This document shows, one piece after another, positions 26,975 through 36,049 of a DNA stretch of 48,230 nt (its first letter is position 1; each line of letters opens with the position of its first letter). The stretch is from Deltaproteobacteria bacterium. Its GTDB lineage: Bacteria; Desulfobacterota; Desulfobulbia; Desulfobulbales; Desulfocapsaceae. The position numbers were made by a program, and so were the translations under genes. The stretch lies in the NCBI GenBank assembly GCA_002747805.1, contig PDQP01000052.1, positions 1 to 48,230 of the forward strand, in the 5' to 3' direction. Below the pieces are notes generated by a model. That model worked only from the letters and a program-made list of their open reading frames with translations. It made no database searches and was not told where the DNA came from.

Positions 26975-27799
26975 ATGCCGGTTAAACCTTGCTTTGCGGC
27001 CGTGGTGGTCAGCCATAACTCCTGGCTGGTTATTGATAAATGTCTTGATGCCCTGCTGGGCCAGACCATAGCCATAAACCGGATTATTCTGGTGGACAGC
27101 GGCTCTGATCGGGTTGATTATCTGGATAAATACCAGAATAACCCTGCTATAACCCTGATTAAAGAAGCAAATATCGGCTTTGCCAGGGCCAATAATTTAG
27201 GCATTGCGGCCTTAGCTTACCAGTTTGATTATCTTTTGCTGATAAATCCCGATTTATTTGTTCCTGCCGATTTCACCATTTCTTTGCAAAAAAGCATTGA
27301 AAATATTGGTGATTTTGGCCTGCTAACCGGAAAACTTATCGGTTTTGATTTAAGCAATAACTGTGAAACCAAAAAACTTGATTCAACTGGTGTTTTCAGA
27401 AAGTGGTACGGCAGATGGTATGATCGCGGTCAAGGGCAGCCGGATACCGGACAGTATGACCGTATTGAAGAGATTCCGGCTGCCTGCGGGGCCATGATTT
27501 GTCTGCCGAAAAAGGTGGTGGAAAAATGCGGGGGGATGGTGTTTAATCCGGTTTTTTTCATGTACAAGGAAGATATTGAGCTGGGAATCAGGCTTGGAAA
27601 ACAAGGCCGGAAGCTATACTATGATCCTTCTATCACCGCCTGGCATTGCCGGGGCTGGCAGCCGGATCGGAAAAATATACCGCGTAAATTAAAAATTATA
27701 GCTGCGGTCAGTGAAATAAGATTATACCTGCTTCACCCCTCGGTTTATTTGCTATGGGCATGGGCAAAATATCTTCTGGTCAGGTTCTTTAATTGGTAA
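26975..27799 (+). CDS. Family-2 glycosyltransferase
   Basis: The 274-residue protein lies two bases after the previous gene. The fold is again GT-A, with 'AVVVSHNSW', 'ILVDSGSD', the LINPDLF stretch in place of a strict DxD, and the acidic KEDIELGIRL element typical of rhamnosyltransferase-like GT2 proteins. The residues around the donor site differ from the gene before it, so the two most likely add different sugars. There is no signal peptide; a short C-terminal hydrophobic patch (about 250-270) may touch the membrane. Confidence 0.88.
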   Translation: MPVKPCFAAVVVSHNSWLVIDKCLDALLGQTIAINRIILVDSGSDRVDYLDKYQNNPAITLIKEANIGFARANNLGIAALAYQFDYLLLINPDLFVPADFTISLQKSIENIGDFGLLTGKLIGFDLSNNCETKKLDSTGVFRKWYGRWYDRGQGQPDTGQYDRIEEIPAACGAMICLPKKVVEKCGGMVFNPVFFMYKEDIELGIRLGKQGRKLYYDPSITAWHCRGWQPDRKNIPRKLKIIAAVSEIRLYLLHPSVYLLWAWAKYLLVRFFNW

Positions 27800-27800
27800 G

Positions 27801-28748
27801 ATGGCTTCAGACTATTCCATATCCGTAATTATTCCCACCAGAAACGGCGGTAGTACCCTGCCCGAACTGCTGGCTATGTTAAGGCAGCAAAGTATTTTGC
27901 TGGACGATATTCATGTGGCAGATTCAGCTTCTGCAGATGATACCCTGAAAATTGCCGAATCCTGCCAGGCCAAAATAACCTTGATCGACCCCAAAAAGTT
28001 TGATCACGGCGGCACCAGAAGCCTGATGGCCGAAAAAACAGCCGGGGACATCATTATTTATTTTACTCAGGATGCGGTTCCTGCTTCCAGAGATTGTATT
28101 GAAAAATTGCTGATTCCTTTTCGGGATCATCGGGTTGCGGTATGTTATGGCCGACAACTGCCCGATTTCAAGGCAAATTATAGTGCAGCAGAGCTAAGAA
28201 AATTTAATTACGGAGCAAAATCGGCGGTAAGGAGCTTTGCCGACCGTCATCAATACGGCCTGAAAACCATTTTCGCCTCTAATTCCTTTGCCGCCTATCG
28301 GCGTACCGCCCTTGCCGAGGTAAATTATTTCAAGGATAACCTGATTTTCGGAGAAGATGCCGAAATAGTAGGCAGATTGCTAAAAATTGGCTATAAGTCG
28401 GCCTATGTTGCCGAGGCCAGAGTGTATCATTCCCACAATTACACCTATCTGGAAGAACTAAGGCGCTCCTTTGACCTCGGCGTTTTTCATGCCATGGAAA
28501 GCTGGCTGTTGGAAACCTATGGAACCGCTGAGGGCATCGGCAGGGAATATGTACTGCGGCAGCTTGCCGGACTGATCAAGAACAGGCATCCCATACTGCT
28601 GGCTGACAGTCTTTGGCGTAATGCCTGCAAATATGCGGGATATAAGGTCGGACGCAGGTATAAGCTGCTGCCCGGACAGATAATCAGGCAATTGAGCATG
28701 AACCGTAATTGGTGGGATAAAAAAATATTGAAAAATAACAAGTTATGA
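27801..28748 (+). CDS. Family-2 glycosyltransferase, rhamnosyltransferase-like
   Basis: The 315-residue protein starts one base after the previous stop codon. 'FDHGGTRSLMAE' followed by 'IIYFTQDAVP' is the pattern of the RfbF/WbbL-type rhamnosyltransferases. 'GEDAEIVGRLLKIGYK' and 'ARVYHSHNYT' fit the acceptor end of that family. It overlaps the next gene by four bases. It is probably the third sugar-adding step of the locus. Confidence 0.9.
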   Translation: MASDYSISVIIPTRNGGSTLPELLAMLRQQSILLDDIHVADSASADDTLKIAESCQAKITLIDPKKFDHGGTRSLMAEKTAGDIIIYFTQDAVPASRDCIEKLLIPFRDHRVAVCYGRQLPDFKANYSAAELRKFNYGAKSAVRSFADRHQYGLKTIFASNSFAAYRRTALAEVNYFKDNLIFGEDAEIVGRLLKIGYKSAYVAEARVYHSHNYTYLEELRRSFDLGVFHAMESWLLETYGTAEGIGREYVLRQLAGLIKNRHPILLADSLWRNACKYAGYKVGRRYKLLPGQIIRQLSMNRNWWDKKILKNNKL

Positions 28749-30154
28749 CCTTAACCAACCTGCGTGAACAAAGCTCTCTGATGGCCAGGCTTCTGCATAT
28801 TCTGGACTGCCTGTTTGCCACTGCTTTTTTTGCGGCTCTGACCATCTGGTATCAGGTGCCGTGGAGTGAATCTTATACCCGTTTAAGCATGATTATTTTT
28901 GTCCTGTGCCTAATTAGTTTCCAGTCATTCCAGCTATATAGATCGTGGCGGGGCTGGAAGTTTTATCTGGAATTTTTAGTAATTATCAGGGCATGGGTGG
29001 TAATTGTCGGGCTGATCCTCTTTTATTTTTTCATCTTCAAAATATCCCATGCCTATTCACGGGCTGTTTTTATGATCTGGAGTCTTAGCACTCCGGTCAT
29101 CATATTTATTATCCATGCAGCAGCCAGAAAATTACTGCGTTTTTTCAGGTTAAGGGGCAAGAACATGCGCCGCGGCGTGGTGGTGGGAGCTGGAGAGCTA
29201 GGAAGGAAGCTGGTACGGGAAATCGAGCAGATGCCCTGGGCAGGAATTGATGTGGTCGGCTTTTTTGATGATAAAATTAACGATGCCAAAGAGCTGGAGG
29301 CGGCTGGCCGTCCTGTCCTTGGCAATATTGATAAACTAGCTGATTTTCTTGAAAATAATGAAATTGATTATGTCTATATTGCCCTGCCCATGCGGGCCGA
29401 GAAAAAAATCTTCGGCATTCTTAGAAGGTGCCGCTCATTGGGGGCAAGTATCTATCTGGTGCCGGATCTCTACGTTTTCGGCCTGCATCATGCCGAGATG
29501 CAGTCTCTGGGTGATATGCTGATCCTTAATTTTAATCCCCGCACCACCTGTAAAAGGGGTTTTGATCTTGTGTTTTCCGCCTTGGTATTGCTTTTGGTCT
29601 CGCCGCTGCTGGTGCTGATTGCAGCGGCAATCAAGCTTGAGGACGGCGGGCCGGTTTTTTATAAACACCGGCGCATCACCATTGCCGGCAAGGAATTCGG
29701 CTGCCTGAAATTTAGAACCATGAGGGTTGGCGCCGAAGGAGAGCTGGAGCAGCTACTGGCGGAAAATCCTGAGTTAAAACAGGAATGGGAGAAAAATTTC
29801 AAGCTGAAAAACGACCCGCGCATCACTCGGTTAGGCAGGTTTTTACGCAAGACCAGTCTGGATGAATTTCCTCAATTTTTTAATGTATTAAAGGGTGATA
29901 TGAGCGTGGTGGGGGCAAGGCCGATTGTCGGCAAGGAGCTTGAAGAGTTTTATCAGGACAGTGCCGGCAGATATTGTTCCATGAAGCCGGGTATAACCGG
30001 CCCCTGGCAGGTGGGCAAACGCTCTGATACTGAGGATTATGCCGAAAGGGTGAAAATGGATGACTGGTATATCCTCAATCACTCCATGTGGCATGATATT
30101 AAGATCATTGCTAAAACCGTGGCCGCTGTTTTTCGCGGCAAGGGTGCTTATTGA
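28745..30154 (+). CDS. Undecaprenyl-phosphate sugar phosphotransferase (WbaP/WcaJ type)
   Basis: The 469-residue protein starts a lipid-linked glycan by moving a sugar-1-phosphate onto undecaprenyl phosphate. It has four N-terminal membrane helices (about 15-125), a Rossmann-like domain with 'VVVGAGELGRKL', and a hairpin helix near 280-300 that inserts in the membrane. The C-terminal catalytic domain has KFRTM, 'RLGRFLRKTSLDEFPQFFN', GDMSVVGARP and 'PGITGPWQVGKRS'. The long form with a Rossmann-like domain matches WbaP/WcaJ. A spacer in the catalytic domain (about 325-355) is longer than in PglC-type enzymes. The sugar (galactose or glucose are common) is not readable. Confidence 0.94.
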   Translation: MTLTNLREQSSLMARLLHILDCLFATAFFAALTIWYQVPWSESYTRLSMIIFVLCLISFQSFQLYRSWRGWKFYLEFLVIIRAWVVIVGLILFYFFIFKISHAYSRAVFMIWSLSTPVIIFIIHAAARKLLRFFRLRGKNMRRGVVVGAGELGRKLVREIEQMPWAGIDVVGFFDDKINDAKELEAAGRPVLGNIDKLADFLENNEIDYVYIALPMRAEKKIFGILRRCRSLGASIYLVPDLYVFGLHHAEMQSLGDMLILNFNPRTTCKRGFDLVFSALVLLLVSPLLVLIAAAIKLEDGGPVFYKHRRITIAGKEFGCLKFRTMRVGAEGELEQLLAENPELKQEWEKNFKLKNDPRITRLGRFLRKTSLDEFPQFFNVLKGDMSVVGARPIVGKELEEFYQDSAGRYCSMKPGITGPWQVGKRSDTEDYAERVKMDDWYILNHSMWHDIKIIAKTVAAVFRGKGAY

Positions 30155-30180
30155 CCTAAAATAGTTTACAGGAATATAGA

Positions 30181-31380
30181 ATGACTGCTTCATTAGCCGG
30201 AAAAAATATTGTCATGGGTATCACTGGTTCCATTGCGGCCTTTAAGGCGGCTGGCTGGGTGAGCAATCTGGTCAAGGAAGAGGCACAGGTCAAGGTGGTG
30301 ATGACCGAAAATGCTGCCAGATTTGTTACTCCGCTGACCTTTGCCAGCCTGTCGGGAAATTCCGTCTATACCGATATGTTTCAGGATGGTGAAGAGCCAA
30401 TGGCCCATATCCGGCTGGGTCAGGAGGTTGACTTGTTTATGGCGGCTCCGGCCACGGCCAATACCATCGCCAAACTTGCCCGCGGCATGGCAGATAATCT
30501 GCTTACTGCTTCAATCATGGCGGCAAGGGTGCCGGTGATCATCTGTCCGGCCATGAATTCTGCCATGTACAGCCATCCGGCAACCGTAAAAAATCTTGGT
30601 AAATTGAAAAGATATAATTACGATCTGGTTGAGCCGGATACCGGCACATTGGCCTGCGGACAAAACGGGCCGGGCCGATTGGCGAAATGGCAGGCGGTGC
30701 GGGAGATAATGCTCAAACATTTTTCAGTTCAGGATCTGGCCGGAAAAAAGATCGTGGTTACTGCCGGGCCGACCAGAGAGGCCATTGATCCGGCCCGTTT
30801 TATCAGCAACCTCTCTTCCGGCAAGATGGGATATGCCATTGCTGCCGAGGCCTGGAGGCGGGGCGGGGAGGTGGTGCTGATTAGCGGCAAGTCCTGTCTG
30901 GATATTCCCTATGGGGTCCATGCGGTTCAGGTTGGCAGCACAGAAGAGATGTATCAGGCGGTAATGAAACATGCCTCATCATATGATATCATGGTTAAAA
31001 CTGCGGCGGTAAGCGATTTTAAGCCCGCGGTATGCCGCCAGCATAAGGTCAAAAAGAACGATGCTGAAACCAGTCTCAGCCTTGAAAGAACGCCGGATAT
31101 TCTGCAAGAGCTTGGCAGTATGAAAAAGGCCGGTCAAATTCTGGTGGGATTTGCCGCCGAGAGCAATAACCACCGTCAGGAGGCATTAAAAAAGCTGCAT
31201 AAAAAGAATCTGGATATGATTGCGGTTAATGATATTATCGGTCAGGACACTGGCTTTCAGGCAGACAACAATCAACTGACCCTGCTTTGGCAGGATAGTA
31301 TTCTTGATTTGCCCCATGCCTCAAAAACATATATCGCCGAACTGCTTTGGAACAAAATAGGGGAAGTTTTTCTGAGTTGA
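30181..31380 (+). CDS. coaBC: Phosphopantothenoylcysteine synthetase/decarboxylase
   Basis: The 399-residue bifunctional enzyme makes 4'-phosphopantetheine on the way to coenzyme A. The N-terminal flavin-dependent decarboxylase (about 1-185) shows the catalytic His in HIRLGQ, '[19 protein letters not shown]', and the CPAMNSAMY motif. The C-terminal synthetase domain (about 190-395) starts with '[17 protein letters not shown]' and has NAVND-type residues at MIAVNDI. It follows the glycan operon at 26 bases and may be transcribed with it. CoaX, an earlier enzyme of the same pathway, is at 46.5 kb. Confidence 0.97.
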   Translation: MTASLAGKNIVMGITGSIAAFKAAGWVSNLVKEEAQVKVVMTENAARFVTPLTFASLSGNSVYTDMFQDGEEPMAHIRLGQEVDLFMAAPATANTIAKLARGMADNLLTASIMAARVPVIICPAMNSAMYSHPATVKNLGKLKRYNYDLVEPDTGTLACGQNGPGRLAKWQAVREIMLKHFSVQDLAGKKIVVTAGPTREAIDPARFISNLSSGKMGYAIAAEAWRRGGEVVLISGKSCLDIPYGVHAVQVGSTEEMYQAVMKHASSYDIMVKTAAVSDFKPAVCRQHKVKKNDAETSLSLERTPDILQELGSMKKAGQILVGFAAESNNHRQEALKKLHKKNLDMIAVNDIIGQDTGFQADNNQLTLLWQDSILDLPHASKTYIAELLWNKIGEVFLS

Positions 31381-31450
31381 GAAGGTATTTTTCGTCTTAA
31401 AGATAGCTGAAAAAAGAAAAGCAAATTACTTTGCCAGGAGGCTTAAATAA
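31376..31450 (+). pseudogene. C-terminal stub of a HigB/RelE-type toxin
   Basis: A short open stretch after coaBC encodes a basic peptide, 'VLKIAEKRKANYFARRLK', and stops at TAA 31448, directly before the antitoxin's ATG. Basic helical ends of this kind close HigB (Gp49-like) toxins that are encoded just upstream of XRE antitoxins. The toxin body is missing because coaBC ends at 31380. The similarity is short, so this is a tentative call. Confidence 0.4.
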
Positions 31451-31726
31451 ATGAGCGATTTTCAAAAATACAAAAAACAGCGTATTGAGAAAAACCCTGA
31501 ATTCTGGAAAGATTATGAAGATAATCTGGAAACTTTCAAGCTCGGTGCCATGCTGAAACAGGCCCGGAAAAATGCGGGGTTAACACAAGCACAGATTGCA
31601 AGTGAACTTAATACAAGTAAGTCTGCTATTTCCCGAATGGAGAATCATGCAAAAGATATTAGTGTTTCAACACTAAAAAAGTTTGCTAAAGCCATAGGGA
31701 AACACGCTCACATATCTTTTATCTAA
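31451..31726 (+). CDS. XRE-family antitoxin-like regulator (orphan)
   Basis: The 91-residue protein has an N-terminal helical leader (about 1-28) and a helix-turn-helix (about 30-88) with 'LTQAQIASELNTSKSAISRME', typical of HigA-type antitoxins and other Cro/CI regulators. Ribosome site AGGAGG (31436-31441) lies 9 bases before the ATG and inside the toxin stub, as in intact toxin-antitoxin pairs. In such pairs the antitoxin represses its own operon by binding inverted repeats upstream of the toxin; that region is gone here. It is therefore probably an orphan antitoxin, possibly protecting against a related toxin elsewhere. Confidence 0.8.
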   Translation: MSDFQKYKKQRIEKNPEFWKDYEDNLETFKLGAMLKQARKNAGLTQAQIASELNTSKSAISRMENHAKDISVSTLKKFAKAIGKHAHISFI

Positions 31727-31805
31727 AATCAATCGTTTTTTATGGCCTATTAGATTTCAAGGCTGTTCTATTGAAAAAGCTGTCCTTATTCCCAACAGGA
31801 GCAAT

Positions 31806-34800
31806 ATGCAGTCCGCCTTCCCGCCAGTTAGCAATGAAGAAATTAGCAGTAGTCTGATGCAGACCTATCTTGAGCTTGGTGCTTTTGAACAAGGGCTGCT
31901 CCAGTTTTTGTCGGTGGTTTATGAGCCGCCCAATCTTGGTATGATGGTAAATTGTCTGAGGAAGATGGATTATGTCTTTCCTCGGGGCAACCGTCCTACT
32001 TCTGATGGTCTTGAGCATTATCTAAATAAATTACAAAAAGCAGGTCTGCTGAACCAGGAAAAACAGTGCCGTGAGGAAATTGTTGAAATACTTAGTAAAA
32101 AATCTGTTAATAACGGCACTTTCGATATATTTGCCCAAGTGATCATGGAGGAGGCACCGCTGTCATATTATCATGGCAAATGGACAACCAGATGCTGGCG
32201 GGCGGTTCGGGATCTGCGTATTGGCGTTTATACTCAGGATTTTGAACTTATATTCATTAACCGGGAGTTTCTCAGCCGTCAGGGCCAAAAACTAATGCTC
32301 AAACTGCCGCCGACAGTGCAGATTCTCACCTGTCCCTTTGATGCCGACTGGCTCCGCTCCCTGCCCGGCTCTTTTCAGTTTCACCTGCTTGAACAAGTGC
32401 TGGCCTACAGTCAGGCGGAACTGGTATCTTTTAACAAGATTACCGAATTTATGCTGGATGAACGGTCATTTGCCCATTTCTCAGTTGATGAGCGTCTGCC
32501 GTTTCGGCGTATTATTGTCCATCACTTGTTATTGCAAGGGAAAATCGATACGGCAAAATCGGTGATTGCCTCTGCCCCGAAGATGTTCAAGGGTACTGGT
32601 GCGGACGGTGCCGCCTTGTTCCTGGGCGGCGAAACGGAAAAAGCTGTGGCGGCCTTTGACGAAGATGAAGAGTTCCAGCAGCAAATGAACCGGGGGGAAG
32701 CGGCGGCCTTTTCCGGCCCGATTGGGCTTTTTCATATTTTATGCCTGATCAAGCAGGGTGATACCGGCTCATATCCGCTAATTGCCATGAGGATCAATAA
32801 GGCATTGTCGCGTTTCATGGGTAATAGAGAGATCCGGGCATATAACTTTTTGCTGGCTTTAATCAGTGCCTTGATAAGCGGTGAGCCGGGAGAGGCAATA
32901 ACCCTTGCCGATGAAGATAAAACCGATAGTTTAAGCCTCTTATTTGCTGCCCTTTGCGAGTATTGGATCAGCAGCACCATCAGCCCTGATTTAATTGAAC
33001 AAATTAAAGTTCTTCAGCCCAAGGCTATGGCTGGTGAATTTCATCTTTTCTCCCTGGTTTTTGCCCATTTGCTGGAGAAAACCGGCCATGAAAAGGAAAA
33101 AAATGCCCAGCTTGCCAAAAGCATTGCCGAACAGACCGGGCTGGTCTCGCCGGTTCCCATTTTGGAGACGGAGGAACCCTGGAAGCGGAGCCTCGAGGCA
33201 CTTATCCATGCAACCAGCGGCATTGCCCAAGCCGATTCGCCGGATCGGACTGCCAGAATTGCCTGGTTTTTTAAGGATGACGGGCGGAAAATTACCATTA
33301 CGCCGCGGGAGCAAAAGGGCGGGCCGAACGGCTGGAGCAAGGGCCGCCAAATCTCTCTAGCCAGGCTTTATTATGCCGATAAATTAAAGTTTTTAACCGC
33401 ACAGGATAGAAAAATCTGCAGCACCATTCAGAAGCTGCATCATCCTACAACCGGTTCAGTAAGCTATCGTTTTGCCCTTGACCGAACCCTGCCGGCCATG
33501 GTCGGCCACCCTTGCCTTTTTTCACCGGGGCCCCCGTCTGCTCCCATTGAATTTACAGCGGGCGAGCCGAAACTTCTGGTTGAGGAGAAGGGAGATAATC
33601 TGCATATCTGTTTTTCTCCCAAGATTACTGGCGAAGAGGTCTGTCTTTATCAGGAAACCCCGACCAGATTCATGGTGATTCAAATCGATGATAATCATCG
33701 CCGGATAGCCCGGATTACCGGACCGGACGGGCTGACCGTCCCCAAGGAAGCCTCTGGGCAAGTATTGGCTGCCATTGGCGGCATTTCATCCTTTATGACC
33801 GTGCATTCAGCCATTGCCGTTGATTCGGCGGCAAGTCATGGTCAGATTAAATTTATCGAGGCAGATTCAACCATTTATATCCATCTTTTGCCCTATGGTT
33901 CTGGTTTCCGGCTGGAGATGTTTGTTAAACCATTTCCGGACGGCGGCCATTATCTAAAACCGGGGCAGGGGGTTGAAAATATTATGGCCGAGGTCAAGGG
34001 ACAACGCCTGCAAACCAGACGCGACCTTGCCCTGGAAGAGAAAAAGGCCAGAGAGGTTGAGGAATTATGTCCCATTCTTGACCTTGCCATGGATCTGGAG
34101 CAGGAAAACGATCGGGAATGGCATCTGCAGGATCCCGATGACTGCCTGCAAGCCTTGCTGGAGCTGCAGAAAATCAGGGAGCAGGTGGTTATTGAATGGC
34201 CGGAAGGCGAGAAGCTGGCTATCTCGCAGCAGGCAGGTCTTAACCGCCTGAATCTAAGGATACGTACCAACCGCCAAAACTGGTTTGCCATCAGTGGCGG
34301 GCTGGCAATGGAACAGGATAAAATCATCCCGCTTCGGGAGTTGCTGGCCAGGGTCAAAAAATCGTCCAGCCGGTTTATAGAACTTGCTGACGGCCATTTT
34401 ATTGCCTTGACCCGCGAGCTTAGAAACAGGCTTGAGGAGATGAATGCCTTTGCCGATGGTTTTGAAAACGATGACGAGCTGCTGATTCATCCCCTGGCAG
34501 CCATGCCGCTGAAAAAGATCACCGGTGAGGCCAATATAAGTGCCGATCAGGGCTGGCAGGATCGGCTTGAGCGGCTTGACAAACTTGCTGATTACCAGCC
34601 GGAAATTCCCTCTACCCTGCAGGCGGAACTGCGGGATTACCAGAAAGAGGGCTTTTACTGGCTTGCCCGTCTCAGCCGCTGGGGGGCGGGCGGCTGTCTG
34701 GCCGATGATATGGGGCTGGGCAAGACTATTCAATCGCTTTCCGTGATCCTGATGTATGCAGCAGACGGCCCGTCCCTGGTGGTGGCTCCGACCTCGGTTT

Positions 34801-35996
34801 CAACCAACTGGCAGACTGAGGTAGGCCGTTTTTCGCCAACCCTGAAACTAAAAAGCCTGATCGGCGGCAACCGCAAATCGGTGATAGAAAATCTGGGCAG
34901 TTTTGACCTGCTGATCACCACCTATACCCTGCTGCAGCAGGAGCAGGAACTGCTGTCGCAGGTAAGCTGGCAGACCGTTATTCTGGACGAGGCCCAGGCG
35001 ATTAAAAATGCCGCCACCAAAAGGAGCCATGCCGCCATGTCGCTGCAGGCAAATTTTAAGATGATCACCACCGGCACTCCCATAGAAAATCATCTGGGAG
35101 AATTGTGGAACCTATTTAATTTTATCAACCCGGGTCTGCTTGGCAGTCTCCGTCAGTTTAACGAAAAATTTGCCGTCCCCATTGAACGGTTTCAGAATCG
35201 GTCAGCGAAAAAAAAGCTGAAAAAACTTATCCGCCCCTTCATCCTGAGAAGAATAAAGTCCGATGTGCTGGAGGAATTGCCGCCGAAAACAGAGATAACC
35301 CTTGAGGTGCAAATGAATCGGGACGAGCGGTATTTTTACGAGGCACTCAGGCAAAATGCCTTGGCGGTGCTGGAAAATGAAGGCGGCAAAAAGGGTCGGC
35401 ATCTGCAGATCCTGACCGAGATTATGCGGCTGCGTCAGGCCTGCTGTAACCCGCGGCTGATAGATCCTGACACCTCTATCCAGAGTGCCAAGCTGGAGAC
35501 CTTTGCCGCCATTACCGGCGAGCTGCTGAAAGGACGCCATAAGGCCTTGGTATTTAGCCAGTTTATCGAACATCTGCAGATTTTACGTGAATATCTGGAT
35601 GCCCAGGGGATCAGCTATCAGTATCTGGACGGCGGCACCAGCCCAAGGCAGCGTAAAACCAGGGTTGATGCCTTTCAGGCCGGTGAGGGCGATCTGTTTC
35701 TGATCAGCCTGAAGGCCGGGGGACTGGGGCTTAACCTGACGGCGGCAGATTATGTGCTGCATATGGATCCCTGGTGGAATCCGGCCATTGAAGATCAGGC
35801 CTCTGACCGGGCCCACCGGCTGGGGCAAAAGAGGCCGGTAACCATCTATCGGCTGGTATGTAAGGATTCCATTGAGGAAAAGATTGTCAAGTTGCACCAG
35901 GAAAAGCGGGATCTGGCCGGCAACCTGCTGGAAGGAAGCGATATGAGTGCCAGAATGAGTTCGGAAGACCTGCTGGCCTTGCTCGGTGATTCTTGA
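31806..35996 (+). CDS. SNF2-family helicase/ATPase with long N-terminal region
   Basis: The 1396-residue protein has its motor in the last third. The ATP-binding lobe starts near residue 941 ('LRDYQKEGFYWLARLSRW') and has the P-loop DDMGLGKT (about 970), DEAQ (about 1061), and TTGTPIENHLGELWNL. The second lobe contains 'ALVFSQFIEHLQIL', 'ISLKAGGLGLNL' and 'QASDRAHRLGQKRPV'. This is a complete SNF2 motor, which translocates on DNA to move or strip proteins. The first roughly 930 residues carry no domain I recognise; there is no visible SWIM zinc motif. Start ATG 31806 follows ribosome site AGGAG. Its stop codon is close to comM. Housekeeping use in transcription recycling, or DNA repair, is possible; the sequence does not decide. 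Confidence 0.93.
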   Translation: MQSAFPPVSNEEISSSLMQTYLELGAFEQGLLQFLSVVYEPPNLGMMVNCLRKMDYVFPRGNRPTSDGLEHYLNKLQKAGLLNQEKQCREEIVEILSKKSVNNGTFDIFAQVIMEEAPLSYYHGKWTTRCWRAVRDLRIGVYTQDFELIFINREFLSRQGQKLMLKLPPTVQILTCPFDADWLRSLPGSFQFHLLEQVLAYSQAELVSFNKITEFMLDERSFAHFSVDERLPFRRIIVHHLLLQGKIDTAKSVIASAPKMFKGTGADGAALFLGGETEKAVAAFDEDEEFQQQMNRGEAAAFSGPIGLFHILCLIKQGDTGSYPLIAMRINKALSRFMGNREIRAYNFLLALISALISGEPGEAITLADEDKTDSLSLLFAALCEYWISSTISPDLIEQIKVLQPKAMAGEFHLFSLVFAHLLEKTGHEKEKNAQLAKSIAEQTGLVSPVPILETEEPWKRSLEALIHATSGIAQADSPDRTARIAWFFKDDGRKITITPREQKGGPNGWSKGRQISLARLYYADKLKFLTAQDRKICSTIQKLHHPTTGSVSYRFALDRTLPAMVGHPCLFSPGPPSAPIEFTAGEPKLLVEEKGDNLHICFSPKITGEEVCLYQETPTRFMVIQIDDNHRRIARITGPDGLTVPKEASGQVLAAIGGISSFMTVHSAIAVDSAASHGQIKFIEADSTIYIHLLPYGSGFRLEMFVKPFPDGGHYLKPGQGVENIMAEVKGQRLQTRRDLALEEKKAREVEELCPILDLAMDLEQENDREWHLQDPDDCLQALLELQKIREQVVIEWPEGEKLAISQQAGLNRLNLRIRTNRQNWFAISGGLAMEQDKIIPLRELLARVKKSSSRFIELADGHFIALTRELRNRLEEMNAFADGFENDDELLIHPLAAMPLKKITGEANISADQGWQDRLERLDKLADYQPEIPSTLQAELRDYQKEGFYWLARLSRWGAGGCLADDMGLGKTIQSLSVILMYAADGPSLVVAPTSVSTNWQTEVGRFSPTLKLKSLIGGNRKSVIENLGSFDLLITTYTLLQQEQELLSQVSWQTVILDEAQAIKNAATKRSHAAMSLQANFKMITTGTPIENHLGELWNLFNFINPGLLGSLRQFNEKFAVPIERFQNRSAKKKLKKLIRPFILRRIKSDVLEELPPKTEITLEVQMNRDERYFYEALRQNALAVLENEGGKKGRHLQILTEIMRLRQACCNPRLIDPDTSIQSAKLETFAAITGELLKGRHKALVFSQFIEHLQILREYLDAQGISYQYLDGGTSPRQRKTRVDAFQAGEGDLFLISLKAGGLGLNLTAADYVLHMDPWWNPAIEDQASDRAHRLGQKRPVTIYRLVCKDSIEEKIVKLHQEKRDLAGNLLEGSDMSARMSSEDLLALLGDS

Positions 35997-36049
35997 TTTT
36001 CGTAGATTTCTACGAGGTCATCAAAAAATGTTTAATCATCAATAATGAT

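Noticed and set aside
31451-35996. XRE regulator plus SNF2 helicase as a DISARM- or Lamassu-like defence system
   Set aside because: No methyltransferase, DUF1998, phospholipase-D or SMC-type partner is present, and the next genes are comM and other ordinary genes.
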